Source: an uncultured Helicobacter sp.
GTDB lineage: Bacteria > Campylobacterota > Campylobacteria > Campylobacterales > Helicobacteraceae
Direction: 5' to 3'
NCBI GenBank assembly: GCA_949299115.1
Contig: CASFZH010000002.1
Coordinates: 1 to 64,000 of the forward strand
DNA length: 64,000 bases
The notes under the pieces are model-generated. The model made no database searches. It was not told the DNA's origin and saw only the letters and a list, made by a program, of their open reading frames with translations. A program made the position numbers and the translations under genes. Positions 9,371-18,165 of this stretch are shown in pieces. Numbering within the stretch: position 1 is the stretch's first letter; every line of letters begins with the position of its first letter.

Positions 9371-9851
9371 TTTTTTTATTCTTGTTTGTGTCTACTCATT
9401 TTTGAGAGACATTATATCTTGTTTGCTAAATATCAAAATTAACAGTGTTTTTGCCAGTTTTTTATAAAATACAATATAATAGATAGAGATATTATTAAAA
9501 ACGATAAAAAGATATATAAAACAGATATATATGCTTTAGAGAATATCTGCGTTGGTAAGCTGTCTATAAAGAGTTCTTTCGGCACTCAGAATATATAAGT
9601 CATTAAGTAAAATATTATGGCTATATTCCAAAAATTTATGGTAGTAATTATGTTATTAAAAATTAAAAAAGTTTGTAAAAAAGTGCATCAAGATAAAAGA
9701 AATTTTTAAAATTATGTGAATCAATATGTTGTAGAAAAATCTAAAAAAGATTTGCTCATTCTCAACAGAGTGCAGACATAATCAAATATAGCGAAAAAAT
9801 ATTGTTTATTTATGAATTGAGGCATCGTTTTTTAATAAGATAGTGTGTATA
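9371..9851. other. Intergenic region between convergent genes, nothing recognised
   Basis: About 480 very AT-rich bases separate the end of dctM from the end of the first radical SAM gene. Short open stretches occur (for example near 9620-9710) but none has a ribosome binding site or recognisable similarity. I saw no clear terminator. The sharp fall in G+C after dctM marks the edge of the GC-richer block. Confidence 0.5.
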
Positions 9852-10895
9852 TTAGAGTGCATAGGGTTGCCACATATATTCAGTATTCATGTTGCAATAT
9901 TGACAAGCTCCGTGTTTTAAACTGTCATTTGTCAATATTTTTCGCATATTAATAAATTTATCATTCATAAATAATTCAAATAAATCATTGTCTCTCATAT
10001 CCCCCATGATATAATTTTTATGTGATTCTATGTCGCTTCGGACATTGCAGCATGGCATGACCAATCCATCATAGCTTATATCTATATTTGCCAATGGTGC
10101 ATAACAGCCATAATCTCTCTCCGCCTGTTTAATTTTATTATCCGTTATTGCCCCGCCTCTATTTATTCCGACAGTTTCTGGATTCCACGAGCCACATATT
10201 ATATCTATACCGTCATATATGAATTTTACACGATAGGCATATATGGAATCTTGTGCTATTTCATATTGTAATCGTAGTTTATCTGCCATTTTATCTATTG
10301 CTGGTCTTATGAGTTTATCAACATCAAACTTTTGATTTTTATCAAAATAAAAAGACATATTAATATAAGAAAGTCCTGCATCTTTTAATTCATCTAAATA
10401 TTCTCTATTAATATAGTCTCCATTTGTATTGATTTCTATTTTTACATTTGGTAGAGATTGTCTTGCCTGTCTTATTCTTTTTAGAATCAAGTTTTTATTA
10501 GCAAGCGGTTCGTTGTATCGGATAAGGCAGAGTCTACCCGAATAGTCTATTTCTTGTAAATTTGATATTATTTTTATGTATATATCTTCTGGTAAATCTA
10601 TAGCTTTTGATTTTCTATCTATATACGAATTTGGACAAAACCAACATTTTCTATTGCAAAAAGATGATATTTCGATTGATATCTGATAGAGATTATCTTT
10701 TAATATCTTTCTTTGTAGAGATTTGTCATTTGTGGGAGTTATCAAAGCTATATATTTATTGAGAGTGTTTATTGAGCTTTGCTTTTTTTCCTTATCTATT
10801 AATTTGTATGTTGATTCTCTAAATTCTCGTCTATAACGTCTAATTGGCACCCATAATGAAAATTTTTTAATTTTATCTCTTTCCTGTTTATTCAC
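9852..10895 (-). CDS. Radical SAM protein with SPASM-like C-terminal cysteines
   Basis: The 347-residue product binds a [4Fe-4S] cluster and S-adenosylmethionine through C80, C84 and C87 in the segment SSFCNRKCWFCPNS. The C-terminal part carries further cysteines (CYAPL, MPCCN, GACQYCNM), as in SPASM or twitch domains that hold auxiliary clusters. Proteins of this kind modify peptides or act on sugars, and I cannot name the substrate. The start is a GTG at 10895 with AAGGA six bases upstream. The gene is preceded by a promoter whose spacer is a T13 tract (10932-10959), which suggests variable expression. Its neighbours, flgR and a second radical SAM gene, do not reveal its role. Confidence 0.8.
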   Translation of the reverse strand: MNKQERDKIKKFSLWVPIRRYRREFRESTYKLIDKEKKQSSINTLNKYIALITPTNDKSLQRKILKDNLYQISIEISSFCNRKCWFCPNSYIDRKSKAIDLPEDIYIKIISNLQEIDYSGRLCLIRYNEPLANKNLILKRIRQARQSLPNVKIEINTNGDYINREYLDELKDAGLSYINMSFYFDKNQKFDVDKLIRPAIDKMADKLRLQYEIAQDSIYAYRVKFIYDGIDIICGSWNPETVGINRGGAITDNKIKQAERDYGCYAPLANIDISYDGLVMPCCNVRSDIESHKNYIMGDMRDNDLFELFMNDKFINMRKILTNDSLKHGACQYCNMNTEYMWQPYAL

Positions 10896-10931
10896 TCGTT
10901 ATCCTTGTAGTTAAAATATAGGTAAAGCTGA

Positions 10932-10959
10932 ATTTTACAAAAAAAAAAAAACAAGTCAA
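10932..10959 (-). promoter_or_regulatory. Promoter with a homopolymeric T13 spacer upstream of the radical SAM gene
   Basis: On the minus strand TTGACT (10954-10959) is followed by a 16-base spacer of TG, thirteen T and G, then TAAAAT (10932-10937). The two hexamers each match the sigma-70 consensus at five of six positions. The T13 run at 10939-10951 fills nearly the whole spacer, so slippage of one or two bases would change the spacing of the two boxes. Confidence 0.55.
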
Positions 10960-11104
10960 GTTGTGGTTCAAATGCTGATTCTGAATACGATGAAGTTTAA
11001 TACACTCTATAATTCTAGTATTAATTGTTGTATGTGTGGTGCAAAGTATGGAGTTTAAGGTGTTATTAAAATTTGTAGATAATATTGTAGCATAACAATG
11101 TTTT

Positions 11105-12280
11105 TTAGTTAAATAAACCTTTTTCACGTTCATCAAGATATAAATCTTGTGCCTTAATAATATTGCCCTCACTAAGAATACATGACCTTTCTACGACGCT
11201 TAGAAGCTCTCTAATATTACCAGGCCATGTATAAGTCAGCATTTTTTCTTTCGCTTCATCACTCAAAGTTTTTTTCTCAAAACCATAGTTTGCACATATT
11301 TCTTCGATATGTGCTTGTGCCAATGGTAAAATTTCTTCTGTCCTTTCTTTAAGTGGAGGAATTTTAATTGGGACTGTTTGTAATCTAAAAAATAAATCTT
11401 CTCGAAATTCTTGATTAGCGATTTTTTCTTGAATATTAGCATTTGTTGCAGATATAAAACGCACATCGATTTTGATGGGTTTAGCACCACCTAAGCGCAC
11501 AATTTCTTTTTCTTGCAAAGCACGCAAAAGTTTGGCTTGCAAAGCAATAGGCATCTCTCCAATCTCATCTAAAAAAACACTACCACCTTGAGCAGTTTCC
11601 AATAATCCAGGTTTTGGAGAAGTGGCATCGGTAAATGCCCCTTTTTCATAACCAAATAATTCTGATTCTAAGAGATGTTCGGGAATAGCAGCCATATTAA
11701 GTGCTACAAACGGGGCATCAGAACGCTTAGAGTTTTTGTGTATAAAACGCGCAAACACTTCTTTACCTACACCGCTTGCCCCTAGCAAAAGCACACTTGC
11801 ATCAGTTGGTGCTACCTTGCTGGCCAGAGATTTTACTTCATCTAATTTTTTAGAGCTTGATTTAAAGATTTTGTCTTGGTTAAGAGTTTTTTTCCCAGTA
11901 TGTTGCGTATTATGATGAGTTTTATTAAAATCAACAATTTTTTTTGTGCGATAAATAGCTTCAAGTAAATCCTGTGGTTCAAAAGGTTTTTGAAAAAAAT
12001 CTTTGACGCCAAGACGTATTGATTCTATGGCTTTATTAAGTGTGGCATTGCCTGTTATAACAATGGCTTCATATTTACCATTGAGCTTTGTAAGGAACTC
12101 AAGCCCGTCCATTTGTGGCATATTAATATCTGTGATTATTAAGTCAAAGCTTTCATCGAGGGTTTTTAGAGCATCTTTTGGGTTTTTAAAACTAACAATA
12201 TTTAAATCTTTATAATCTGAAAAGAAAAATTCTAGGCTTTTTCTCATATTTATATCATCTTCGATAATTGCTATTTTCAC
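11105..12280 (-). CDS. flgR: Sigma-54-dependent flagellar response regulator FlgR
   Basis: FlgR activates RpoN-dependent middle flagellar genes when phosphorylated by FlgS. The 391 residues comprise a receiver domain (acidic pocket EDD at 7-9, phosphoacceptor D51 in ITDINMPQMDG) and an AAA+ domain with Walker A GASGVGKEVFAR and GAFTDA in place of the usual GAFTGA loop. The product ends soon after WPGNIREL and LYLDEREKG, with no Fis-type DNA-binding helix-turn-helix. That is the known feature of Helicobacter FlgR, which acts without enhancer binding. It probably shares a transcript with the exported protein encoded just upstream (12311-13147). Confidence 0.9.
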   Translation of the reverse strand: MKIAIIEDDINMRKSLEFFFSDYKDLNIVSFKNPKDALKTLDESFDLIITDINMPQMDGLEFLTKLNGKYEAIVITGNATLNKAIESIRLGVKDFFQKPFEPQDLLEAIYRTKKIVDFNKTHHNTQHTGKKTLNQDKIFKSSSKKLDEVKSLASKVAPTDASVLLLGASGVGKEVFARFIHKNSKRSDAPFVALNMAAIPEHLLESELFGYEKGAFTDATSPKPGLLETAQGGSVFLDEIGEMPIALQAKLLRALQEKEIVRLGGAKPIKIDVRFISATNANIQEKIANQEFREDLFFRLQTVPIKIPPLKERTEEILPLAQAHIEEICANYGFEKKTLSDEAKEKMLTYTWPGNIRELLSVVERSCILSEGNIIKAQDLYLDEREKGLFN

Positions 12281-12310
12281 AACTTTCTCCTTTTTTGTTA
12301 GTTCAGAGTA

Positions 12311-13147
12311 TTATTTTTTGCTGAAAATCTCTAATGTTAGAATGCCGCTATTAAAATTTACAAGAATATAAGAACGTACTTTTGTGATAGTATGTGTTCT
12401 TGATTCTAAATTAATTGTAGTATTTCTATCATCAAGATAGGTTTCTTGCAACATGAGACATTCTAAAACATCAGCTTTATATTGTTGCAACAAATTATAC
12501 AATAAATATTGTGTTTGTTTTCTGATACTTGCTTGCATTTCCATTTTTGTGTAATGTGGATAATATTTTATATGAATGAATTTTTCTTTTGTAGTAATTT
12601 CACATGTTTTTACATGTGTATAATGAGAATATAATTGTAACGGATTTAAGGGAGTAGAGATATTATATTTTTCCCCATAAGGCACATCATCTATAAGTTT
12701 TAATGTGTAGTTGATGATGAATTCATGGGAGTTAGTGTCACTAATTTCCTCTATTTCAGGTGTTGAATCTGGTTTGATTTTTAAAGTAGAATCTTTTTGA
12801 ATTTGTTTTTGATTTTCTCTCTGTTTATAATAGATGGTATCATATGGAGCAGGATTTGCTCGAAATTCTTTTTTTATTAAATCAATTTGATTTTGTTGCA
12901 TTTTCAAGAGAGAATCTTGCTGTGGTGGTACATCGTTTGGTAAGGGATCAAATATTTGTAAATCAGCTATATATAAAATGTTTGAATCGTTCTTGTAGGG
13001 GTAATCATGAATATGAGTATTTTGTGAAATAGGGATTTGATGTATTTTTATGGAATTTTGTCCATTTTTTGTTGTATTGAGGTATGCATATGTTGTATTA
13101 TATAATAATGCAATACATATAACCACAATAATAGGACATTTAAACAA
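12311..13147 (-). CDS. Exported protein of unknown function upstream of flgR
   Basis: I do not recognise this family. The frame is open from 13204, but AGGAGG at the right distance supports a TTG start at 13147, giving 278 residues beginning MFKCPIIVVICIALLYNTTY, a good signal peptide. The mature part is hydrophilic, with a proline/glutamine-rich stretch (DPLPNDVPPQQDSLLKMQQN) and a C-terminal half that looks like mixed alpha/beta. It lies 30 bases upstream of flgR on the same strand, so a periplasmic role linked to flagella is possible but unproven. Confidence 0.6.
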   Translation of the reverse strand: MFKCPIIVVICIALLYNTTYAYLNTTKNGQNSIKIHQIPISQNTHIHDYPYKNDSNILYIADLQIFDPLPNDVPPQQDSLLKMQQNQIDLIKKEFRANPAPYDTIYYKQRENQKQIQKDSTLKIKPDSTPEIEEISDTNSHEFIINYTLKLIDDVPYGEKYNISTPLNPLQLYSHYTHVKTCEITTKEKFIHIKYYPHYTKMEMQASIRKQTQYLLYNLLQQYKADVLECLMLQETYLDDRNTTINLESRTHTITKVRSYILVNFNSGILTLEIFSKK

Positions 13148-13335
13148 AAATACCCTCCTAATAGCTAATTGATTTGTCAAATTTTTGCTGTTCTTTAAAA
13201 CCAAAGAATGTATGGATTTTTACGTAATACCAAGTATGTATGGAACTAATATGATGTGGTTAATTATATCGAAAAATTTAATATGTTATATCATGTGTTG
13301 TTCTTATTATTACTTTAAATAATGCATGTTTTATA

Positions 13336-14367
13336 TTATTCTATAGGCGTGTCATTGAGTTCTAGGATTTTTGTGGTTTGTAAAGCTGGAGGAATTAGTA
13401 AAGGTTTTTCCCATTTATTATTGCAATAATCACAAACATGGAAGAAGTCTTTAGCATAGAAATTTAAAATATCATATTGTAATGATGTAGAGTTCAGATG
13501 CACAAAATCTTGATTAAATTCCCCAAAGCCTTTTAGTTGGCTAAGTGAACTTGCGATTGGACAAAGAAATAAGCCTCCTTTGAAATCTGGATACTGTTCT
13601 TTTATTGTATTATTTGGTGCTATAAGGCTAACACATGGCATAAGACATGAGCGAAAATTGCGAATAATATCTTGTTTTTCTCGATGTCTTTTATAGATTT
13701 TACCTGGATCAAACCATTGTGAATCTGATGTAGCAAAAGCAAATTCATAGGAAATATTGTATGATTTGAGAGATTCTAAGATTTCTTTATGGTGAAGTTT
13801 TTTTATAAGTGCTGGATTGGAACTATAATCAGATATTGTTACGCTAGCTTTGGGTGATTGTAGGGCATGTAATATGTCGTCTTTGAAAGTAATAGTCCCA
13901 TTTGAAACTATATTAACATGTTTAATCTTTTTTTGATTCAATAGATATGTGATGACTTGTGGCAATTCTTTGAAAAGTAGTGGTTCACCGCCAATTATTC
14001 TTATCCTACTTATTGATGAAATATGTCGCAGTAATATATCCATGCTTTCCTGTATGTCTTTGTATGTCGTTGTATATTGATTATGTGAAGAAAAGTATTG
14101 CATCAAATTATTGCATGCTTTACATCGTAAAGAACATTTTGTTGTTAAAACAAGCTCTATATAGGGAATATCTATTTTCCCACATGCAATTCTTGTGCGA
14201 AAATAGAGGCTATTATATTTATGGAGGAATTTTATAAATCTTTTTCTCATATGTGAATACGACGTGTTTTGTAGTGAATTGAGAGAATTTATGAGATGAT
14301 GTGTATTTAATGCGATATAGCGATGTTTGAATAAATCTTTTTTCAAAATAAATGATAAATTTTTCAT
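13336..14367 (-). CDS. Radical SAM protein
   Basis: This 343-residue enzyme carries C78, C82 and C85 in LTTKCSLRCKACNN, the CxxxCxxC signature for the SAM-bound [4Fe-4S] cluster, followed by the conserved IRIIGGEPLLF strand. The C-terminal part has HVCDYCNNKWEKP, a CxxC that may hold another metal. It is of the kind found in LPS or capsule loci and in peptide maturation, and its substrate is unknown. I start it at the ATG at 14367 because AAGGA lies 5 bases upstream. The longer frame begins in poly-T DNA and would add a run of phenylalanines. It is only distantly similar to the radical SAM protein at 9852-10895. Confidence 0.75.
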   Translation of the reverse strand: MKNLSFILKKDLFKHRYIALNTHHLINSLNSLQNTSYSHMRKRFIKFLHKYNSLYFRTRIACGKIDIPYIELVLTTKCSLRCKACNNLMQYFSSHNQYTTTYKDIQESMDILLRHISSISRIRIIGGEPLLFKELPQVITYLLNQKKIKHVNIVSNGTITFKDDILHALQSPKASVTISDYSSNPALIKKLHHKEILESLKSYNISYEFAFATSDSQWFDPGKIYKRHREKQDIIRNFRSCLMPCVSLIAPNNTIKEQYPDFKGGLFLCPIASSLSQLKGFGEFNQDFVHLNSTSLQYDILNFYAKDFFHVCDYCNNKWEKPLLIPPALQTTKILELNDTPIE

Positions 14368-14406
14368 TAAAATCCTTAAATTCATAGGTATTATGAAAAA
14401 TCTATC

Positions 14407-14419
14407 AAAAAAAAAAAAA
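14407..14419. repeat. T13 homopolymer tract upstream of the second radical SAM gene
   Basis: Thirteen A on the plus strand (T on the coding strand) lie 40 bases before the start codon at 14367. A TTGACT at about 14449-14454 and TATA-like hexamers lie on the far side, and CATAAT lies between the tract and the start. The tract is therefore in either the promoter or the leader. Confidence 0.6.
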
Positions 14420-14649
14420 CAAATAGTTAATATAATATATATAAATTTAATAGTCAAAAATTGGTAATATTTGCTATTTTATTATGTTGTATGGATTAAT
14501 GTGGGAATCAAATAGATTCTGTAATAATGTGGTAAATTTTTGTTGGGAGTAAATTAAGAAAATACTGCATTAAAAATCAATATGCAAATATTATGCAGTT
14601 ATCTTATTATTTTTTATAAAATAATAAGGTTTATTTCTATCAAAAAAAG

Positions 14650-15309
14650 TTATTTTACGTCGATAAAGGAGAATAAATGTGTTTGCGATTCGATTTCTTT
14701 TCTGTCTTTTTGATCGGCAAATTCTGTAAGATTAATGAGACATGAAAACTCTATACATTTTGCTTCTAGCTTTTTAATTAGCTTTAATGCAGCATTAGCT
14801 GTTCCGCCTGTGGCAACCAGGTCGTCTACTAGAATAACATTGACTCCCTTTATTCCTACAAACGCATCATCTTTGATTTCTATGGAATCCGTGCCGTATT
14901 CTAAAGTATAATTTTGCGAAAGAATATTGCCCGGTAATTTTCCTTTTTTACGAATAGGGACAAATCCGGCGTTTAATGCAAAAGCTAAGGCAGAACCGAT
15001 TATAAAACCACGAGATTCAATGCCTACTACATATTCAATTTTGTAGGCTTGATAACGGTGTGCTAACATTTCAATATACTCAGCAAAAAGTTTGCCATTG
15101 TGCAGAAAAGTTGTAATGTCTCTAAAAATAATCCCTTTTTTTGGAAAATCTGGAATATCTGTAATAGCAGATTGAATTTCTTCACGTAAACTAGGTTTGT
15201 GCTTTGTCATTTTAACTTCTATTTCATTTTCTTCATCAATAATTAAATCATCTATGTTAAAACCATTTATTGGTTTCTCTGATTCCTTATGTTTATTTTT
15301 TTTATTCAT
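14650..15309 (-). CDS. apt: Adenine phosphoribosyltransferase
   Basis: Apt converts adenine and PRPP to AMP in purine salvage. The core from LREEIQSAITDIPDFPKKGI onward is standard, with the PRPP-binding loop VILVDDLVATGGTA and the hood segment VVGIESRGFIIGSALA. The longest frame starts at 15390, but GGAG eight bases before the ATG at 15309 supports that start. It gives 219 residues with a hydrophilic acidic N-terminal extension of about 35 residues before the family core. The last alternative, an ATG at 15210, has a weak ribosome binding site. The next genes upstream on this strand are the coiled-coil protein and rpiB. Confidence 0.9.
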   Translation of the reverse strand: MNKKNKHKESEKPINGFNIDDLIIDEENEIEVKMTKHKPSLREEIQSAITDIPDFPKKGIIFRDITTFLHNGKLFAEYIEMLAHRYQAYKIEYVVGIESRGFIIGSALAFALNAGFVPIRKKGKLPGNILSQNYTLEYGTDSIEIKDDAFVGIKGVNVILVDDLVATGGTANAALKLIKKLEAKCIEFSCLINLTEFADQKDRKEIESQTHLFSFIDVK

Positions 15310-15411
15310 GCCATTTCTCCGAAAAAAATTCATTCTAAAATACATATCATTCCTTATCTTTCCAAGCTTTATAGAAATATCCAAAATCACATTGAATTAT
15401 TGTTGTGATGT

Positions 15412-15750
15412 CTACAAGAGTGCCTCTATCTTTTGCTCCAAATCTTTGATACGACTTTTATAATTATCTGTTTCTATGCGATATTGAGAGTTGCGTTGTT
15501 TTAACGTTTTTACTTCACTTTTTAGGGAGTTTAATTCTTTTGTCAGAATATCAATATTTCCTAATGCTCGTTGTAAAGATAGTTGGTGTTTTTGTATAAG
15601 AACTTCGGTTTCAACAAGGGTATATCTCATGTGAGCAGATTCTTTTCGTTCTTTTTGGGCTACACTTTTATAATAAAATGCACTAACAATCATAAATAAA
15701 ACAAATAAAATAAAAATAGTTAAAGCAAACCATGTTACTAAATCACTCAT
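15412..15750 (-). CDS. Small membrane-anchored coiled-coil protein
   Basis: I do not recognise a named family. AAGGAG before the ATG at 15750 sets the start and gives 112 residues: one N-terminal TM helix (WFALTIFILFVLFMIVSAFY) and then a long helical coiled coil with heptads through LTKELNSLKSEVKTLKQRNS and LEQKIEALL. The start overlaps the rpiB end by 8 bases, so the two are co-translated. The topology suggests a scaffold or division-type helper at the inner membrane, which is a guess. Confidence 0.6.
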   Translation of the reverse strand: MSDLVTWFALTIFILFVLFMIVSAFYYKSVAQKERKESAHMRYTLVETEVLIQKHQLSLQRALGNIDILTKELNSLKSEVKTLKQRNSQYRIETDNYKSRIKDLEQKIEALL

Positions 15751-16189
15751 TATTGCTCCTTTGATTTGTGAGTTTTTGGATTCTTGTATGATGACGTCCA
15801 CCATCAAAACTCTCATGCAAAAAAGTCATAACAATTGTTTCTGCGACGCCTATTCCTATAACCCTTGCACCCAAACATAATACATTGGCATCGTTATGTT
15901 TGCGAGCAACGCTAGCCATATAGGGGTCCGTACATAATGCTGCACGAATATTATAATAGCGATTAGCAGCAATGCTCATTCCAATTCCACTGCCACAAAT
16001 TAAAATTCCACGATTACTCTCGTAATTTTTTGCAATTTTGTTGCATAATGTATCTGCTATATCTGGGTAGTCTACATTATTTTTTGTATGTACTCCTAAG
16101 TCTTCAAAATGTATTTGTTGATTTGTGAGATATTGAGTAAGTAATTGTTTGAGTTCTACGCCTGCATGGTCACTTGCAATGAAAAGCAT
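15743..16189 (-). CDS. rpiB: Ribose 5-phosphate isomerase B
   Basis: RpiB interconverts ribose 5-phosphate and ribulose 5-phosphate in the pentose phosphate pathway. The 148-residue protein has the family N-terminus LFIASDHAG, the catalytic C65 in ILICGSGIGMSIAANR, and H98 in ARKHNDANVLCLGARV. Length and motifs are normal. It is the RpiB type rather than RpiA, as in other Helicobacter. Rpe, the partner enzyme, is encoded further along at 26896-27693. Confidence 0.93.
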   Translation of the reverse strand: MLFIASDHAGVELKQLLTQYLTNQQIHFEDLGVHTKNNVDYPDIADTLCNKIAKNYESNRGILICGSGIGMSIAANRYYNIRAALCTDPYMASVARKHNDANVLCLGARVIGIGVAETIVMTFLHESFDGGRHHTRIQKLTNQRSNNE

Positions 16190-16212
16190 TACAATCCTTA
16201 TTCTTGATATGT

Positions 16213-16872
16213 TTATAGTTTCAAAAATAATATAATAACTAGTTCTATTATTCTTAGTATGCTATCTCTTGTTGGAGGAAATAGTACAATGAAAATAATT
16301 AGAATAATACCATATTTTTCAAAATTATTATACCATCTCACAAAGATTGTAGAATGGAATAGTAAACCTAAATATCCAAGTATCTTTGCACCATCAAGTG
16401 GTGGTATAGGTATAAGATTAAAGATAGCTATAGTAATATTAATAGAAATTATGATAAGTAAAAATTGCAGGAATAAACCTTTTTCTTGTATCAAGTGATA
16501 TTGTAAGCCAAGTTTCAAAGTTGCTACAATGGTGAAAGCAACAAGTATATTAAAAAAAGTCCCTGCTAGTGCAACATAAAGGCAGCCTTTTAAACCAGTT
16601 TTTTCCTGAATGTTAAGGAAATTTATGGGCATTGGTTTGGCATATCCAAACATAAAAGTTGCCCCCATAAATATAAGTGTTAAAGGGATGATGATGGTGC
16701 CAAAAATATCAATATGTTTAAGTGGATTTAATGTAATTCGCTGAACTATACGTGGTGTCTCATCACCGTAACGTAATGCCATTAAACCAAAAAATATCTC
16801 ACGACCAATAGTGGCAAACGATACGGCGATCATATAAAATGTAATAAAAATAATAATTTCTAATAAACTCAT
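16213..16872 (-). CDS. Site-2 protease (M50) family membrane protein lacking the HExxH histidines
   Basis: The overall sequence matches the small epsilonproteobacterial M50 family: several TM helices, RITLNPLKHIDIFGTIIIPL, and the C-terminal metal-ligand motif in NLIPIPPLDGAKILGY. Active members have an IGHEIxHG-like helix near the N-terminus. Here the same place reads ATIGREIFFGLMALRYGDE, with the first histidine replaced by Arg and the second by Phe. Both zinc-binding histidines are therefore missing although the rest is intact and open. I start it at the ATG at 16872 (219 residues), because the earlier ATG at 16914 has no ribosome binding site. It may be a pseudoprotease. Confidence 0.75.
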   Translation of the reverse strand: MSLLEIIIFITFYMIAVSFATIGREIFFGLMALRYGDETPRIVQRITLNPLKHIDIFGTIIIPLTLIFMGATFMFGYAKPMPINFLNIQEKTGLKGCLYVALAGTFFNILVAFTIVATLKLGLQYHLIQEKGLFLQFLLIIISINITIAIFNLIPIPPLDGAKILGYLGLLFHSTIFVRWYNNFEKYGIILIIFIVLFPPTRDSILRIIELVIILFLKL

Positions 16873-17047
16873 ATTAAAAAAACCTAATATCTTAACACAT
16901 AATATTGCATTCAATATTTATAATAAATATAATGATTATATCATTAAAATTATCTATTTTATAACTGTAATATATAGTTTTGATATACTACTCTTAAAAT
17001 ATATCTTAGAATTTAATAATACAATTAAAAATTATTTTGCATAAAAA

Positions 17048-17971
17048 CTATTGACAAGGTGTGTTGCTATAATAGCGACATTCACCTTCAAAAATTTTTG
17101 CATTATTTTGCAAACTTGTTATACTTTTGAATACTCTATCCCAACGTACTTTGTAGCGGTTTTTTTCTTCTGTAGCATCAGATTCAACGCTTTCTGTTAA
17201 AGTAATGCTAAAGTAAGTAAACCATGGCATACCAACAATACGACTATAATCAACAACACCCCAAAACCTAGAATCTTCACTATTATCCCTATTATCACCG
17301 ACCATAAAAAAAGAATCTTCTTCAATTTCTTTATAAAAAATTATTTGATTGTTAAAGAATCTTGGTTGCATAGCTATCCCGCCTCCATTTGGATTCATGT
17401 TATTTGTGCTAATTTGGGCTCTATGAAACATTGCAAAATAGCTACGTAAGGGTTGCACCTTATTATCTTTTTCCCCATAATGAATACCCATAAACTCGCG
17501 CGAATATGGTTCTTTAACATATTTTTCACCAAAAAACTCATAAACATCATAATCTTTAAAATGTGTTTGAATATAAGAATCTCCTTCAAACGGACGCAAA
17601 TACATACCATCTGGAGCAAAAATTACCTTATCTCCACCAATTGCAAAATTACGTTTAATATAATATATTTTATCTTCATTTGGTGGATTGAATACCACTA
17701 AATCACCCCTTTGAGGTCTTTTTCCTTCAATAAGGTGTCGATTACCAAAAAGATCAGGCAAAAGTGGAATTTCAAGCCACGGTATTTTAGGAATTGTTAT
17801 TCCATAAGAATATTTTTTAACGAACATCATATCGCCTTCATATAGTGTACCGACCATAGAGCGACTAGGAATTACAAAACCTTGTGCTACAAAAAATATA
17901 AAACATAATACGATAATAATTGCACCATTCCAGCTTGACATAAAGTCAAGAATTGCTTTAAAAATTTTCAT
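17048..17971 (-). CDS. lepB: Signal peptidase I
   Basis: LepB removes signal peptides from exported proteins at the outer face of the inner membrane. The 307-residue protein has an N-terminal TM helix (IIIVLCFIFFVAQGF), the catalytic serine S38 in VIPSRSMVGTLYEGD, the general-base lysine K106 in YYIKRNFAIGGDKV, and the later FFMVGDNRDNSEDSRFWG box. Length is close to that known for Helicobacter LepB. The gene is divergent from engB across a region with a 20-bp inverted repeat. Confidence 0.92.
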   Translation of the reverse strand: MKIFKAILDFMSSWNGAIIIVLCFIFFVAQGFVIPSRSMVGTLYEGDMMFVKKYSYGITIPKIPWLEIPLLPDLFGNRHLIEGKRPQRGDLVVFNPPNEDKIYYIKRNFAIGGDKVIFAPDGMYLRPFEGDSYIQTHFKDYDVYEFFGEKYVKEPYSREFMGIHYGEKDNKVQPLRSYFAMFHRAQISTNNMNPNGGGIAMQPRFFNNQIIFYKEIEEDSFFMVGDNRDNSEDSRFWGVVDYSRIVGMPWFTYFSITLTESVESDATEEKNRYKVRWDRVFKSITSLQNNAKIFEGECRYYSNTPCQ

Positions 17972-18024
17972 TGTTGCTTATACCTTAAGATAATATTATA
18001 CAAGGATAAAAATACAGAATATAT

Positions 18025-18082
18025 TTTACTATATAAAATTTTAAAATATTATAATAACATTATTAAAATTTTATATAGTAAA
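18025..18082. repeat. Perfect 20-bp inverted repeat between lepB and engB
   Basis: The arm at 18025-18044 and the arm at 18063-18082 are exact reverse complements, separated by 18 bases. The arms are AT-rich but contain an ACTATA/TATAGT feature that makes a chance origin less likely. It lies in a divergent promoter region, so it may be an operator, a cruciform-forming element or the relic of an insertion. Confidence 0.65.
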
Positions 18083-18165
18083 CACTATATATGTGGAATT
18101 GAAGGGAGTATTAGTGTATACAGACATTTAAAGTATACTAGACTAAAAGCGACATGAGGAACGTT

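Noticed and set aside
10888-11172. 94-codon frame on the minus strand between the radical SAM gene and flgR
   Set aside because: It overlaps the end of flgR and the T13 promoter and encodes homopolymeric Phe, so it is not a gene.
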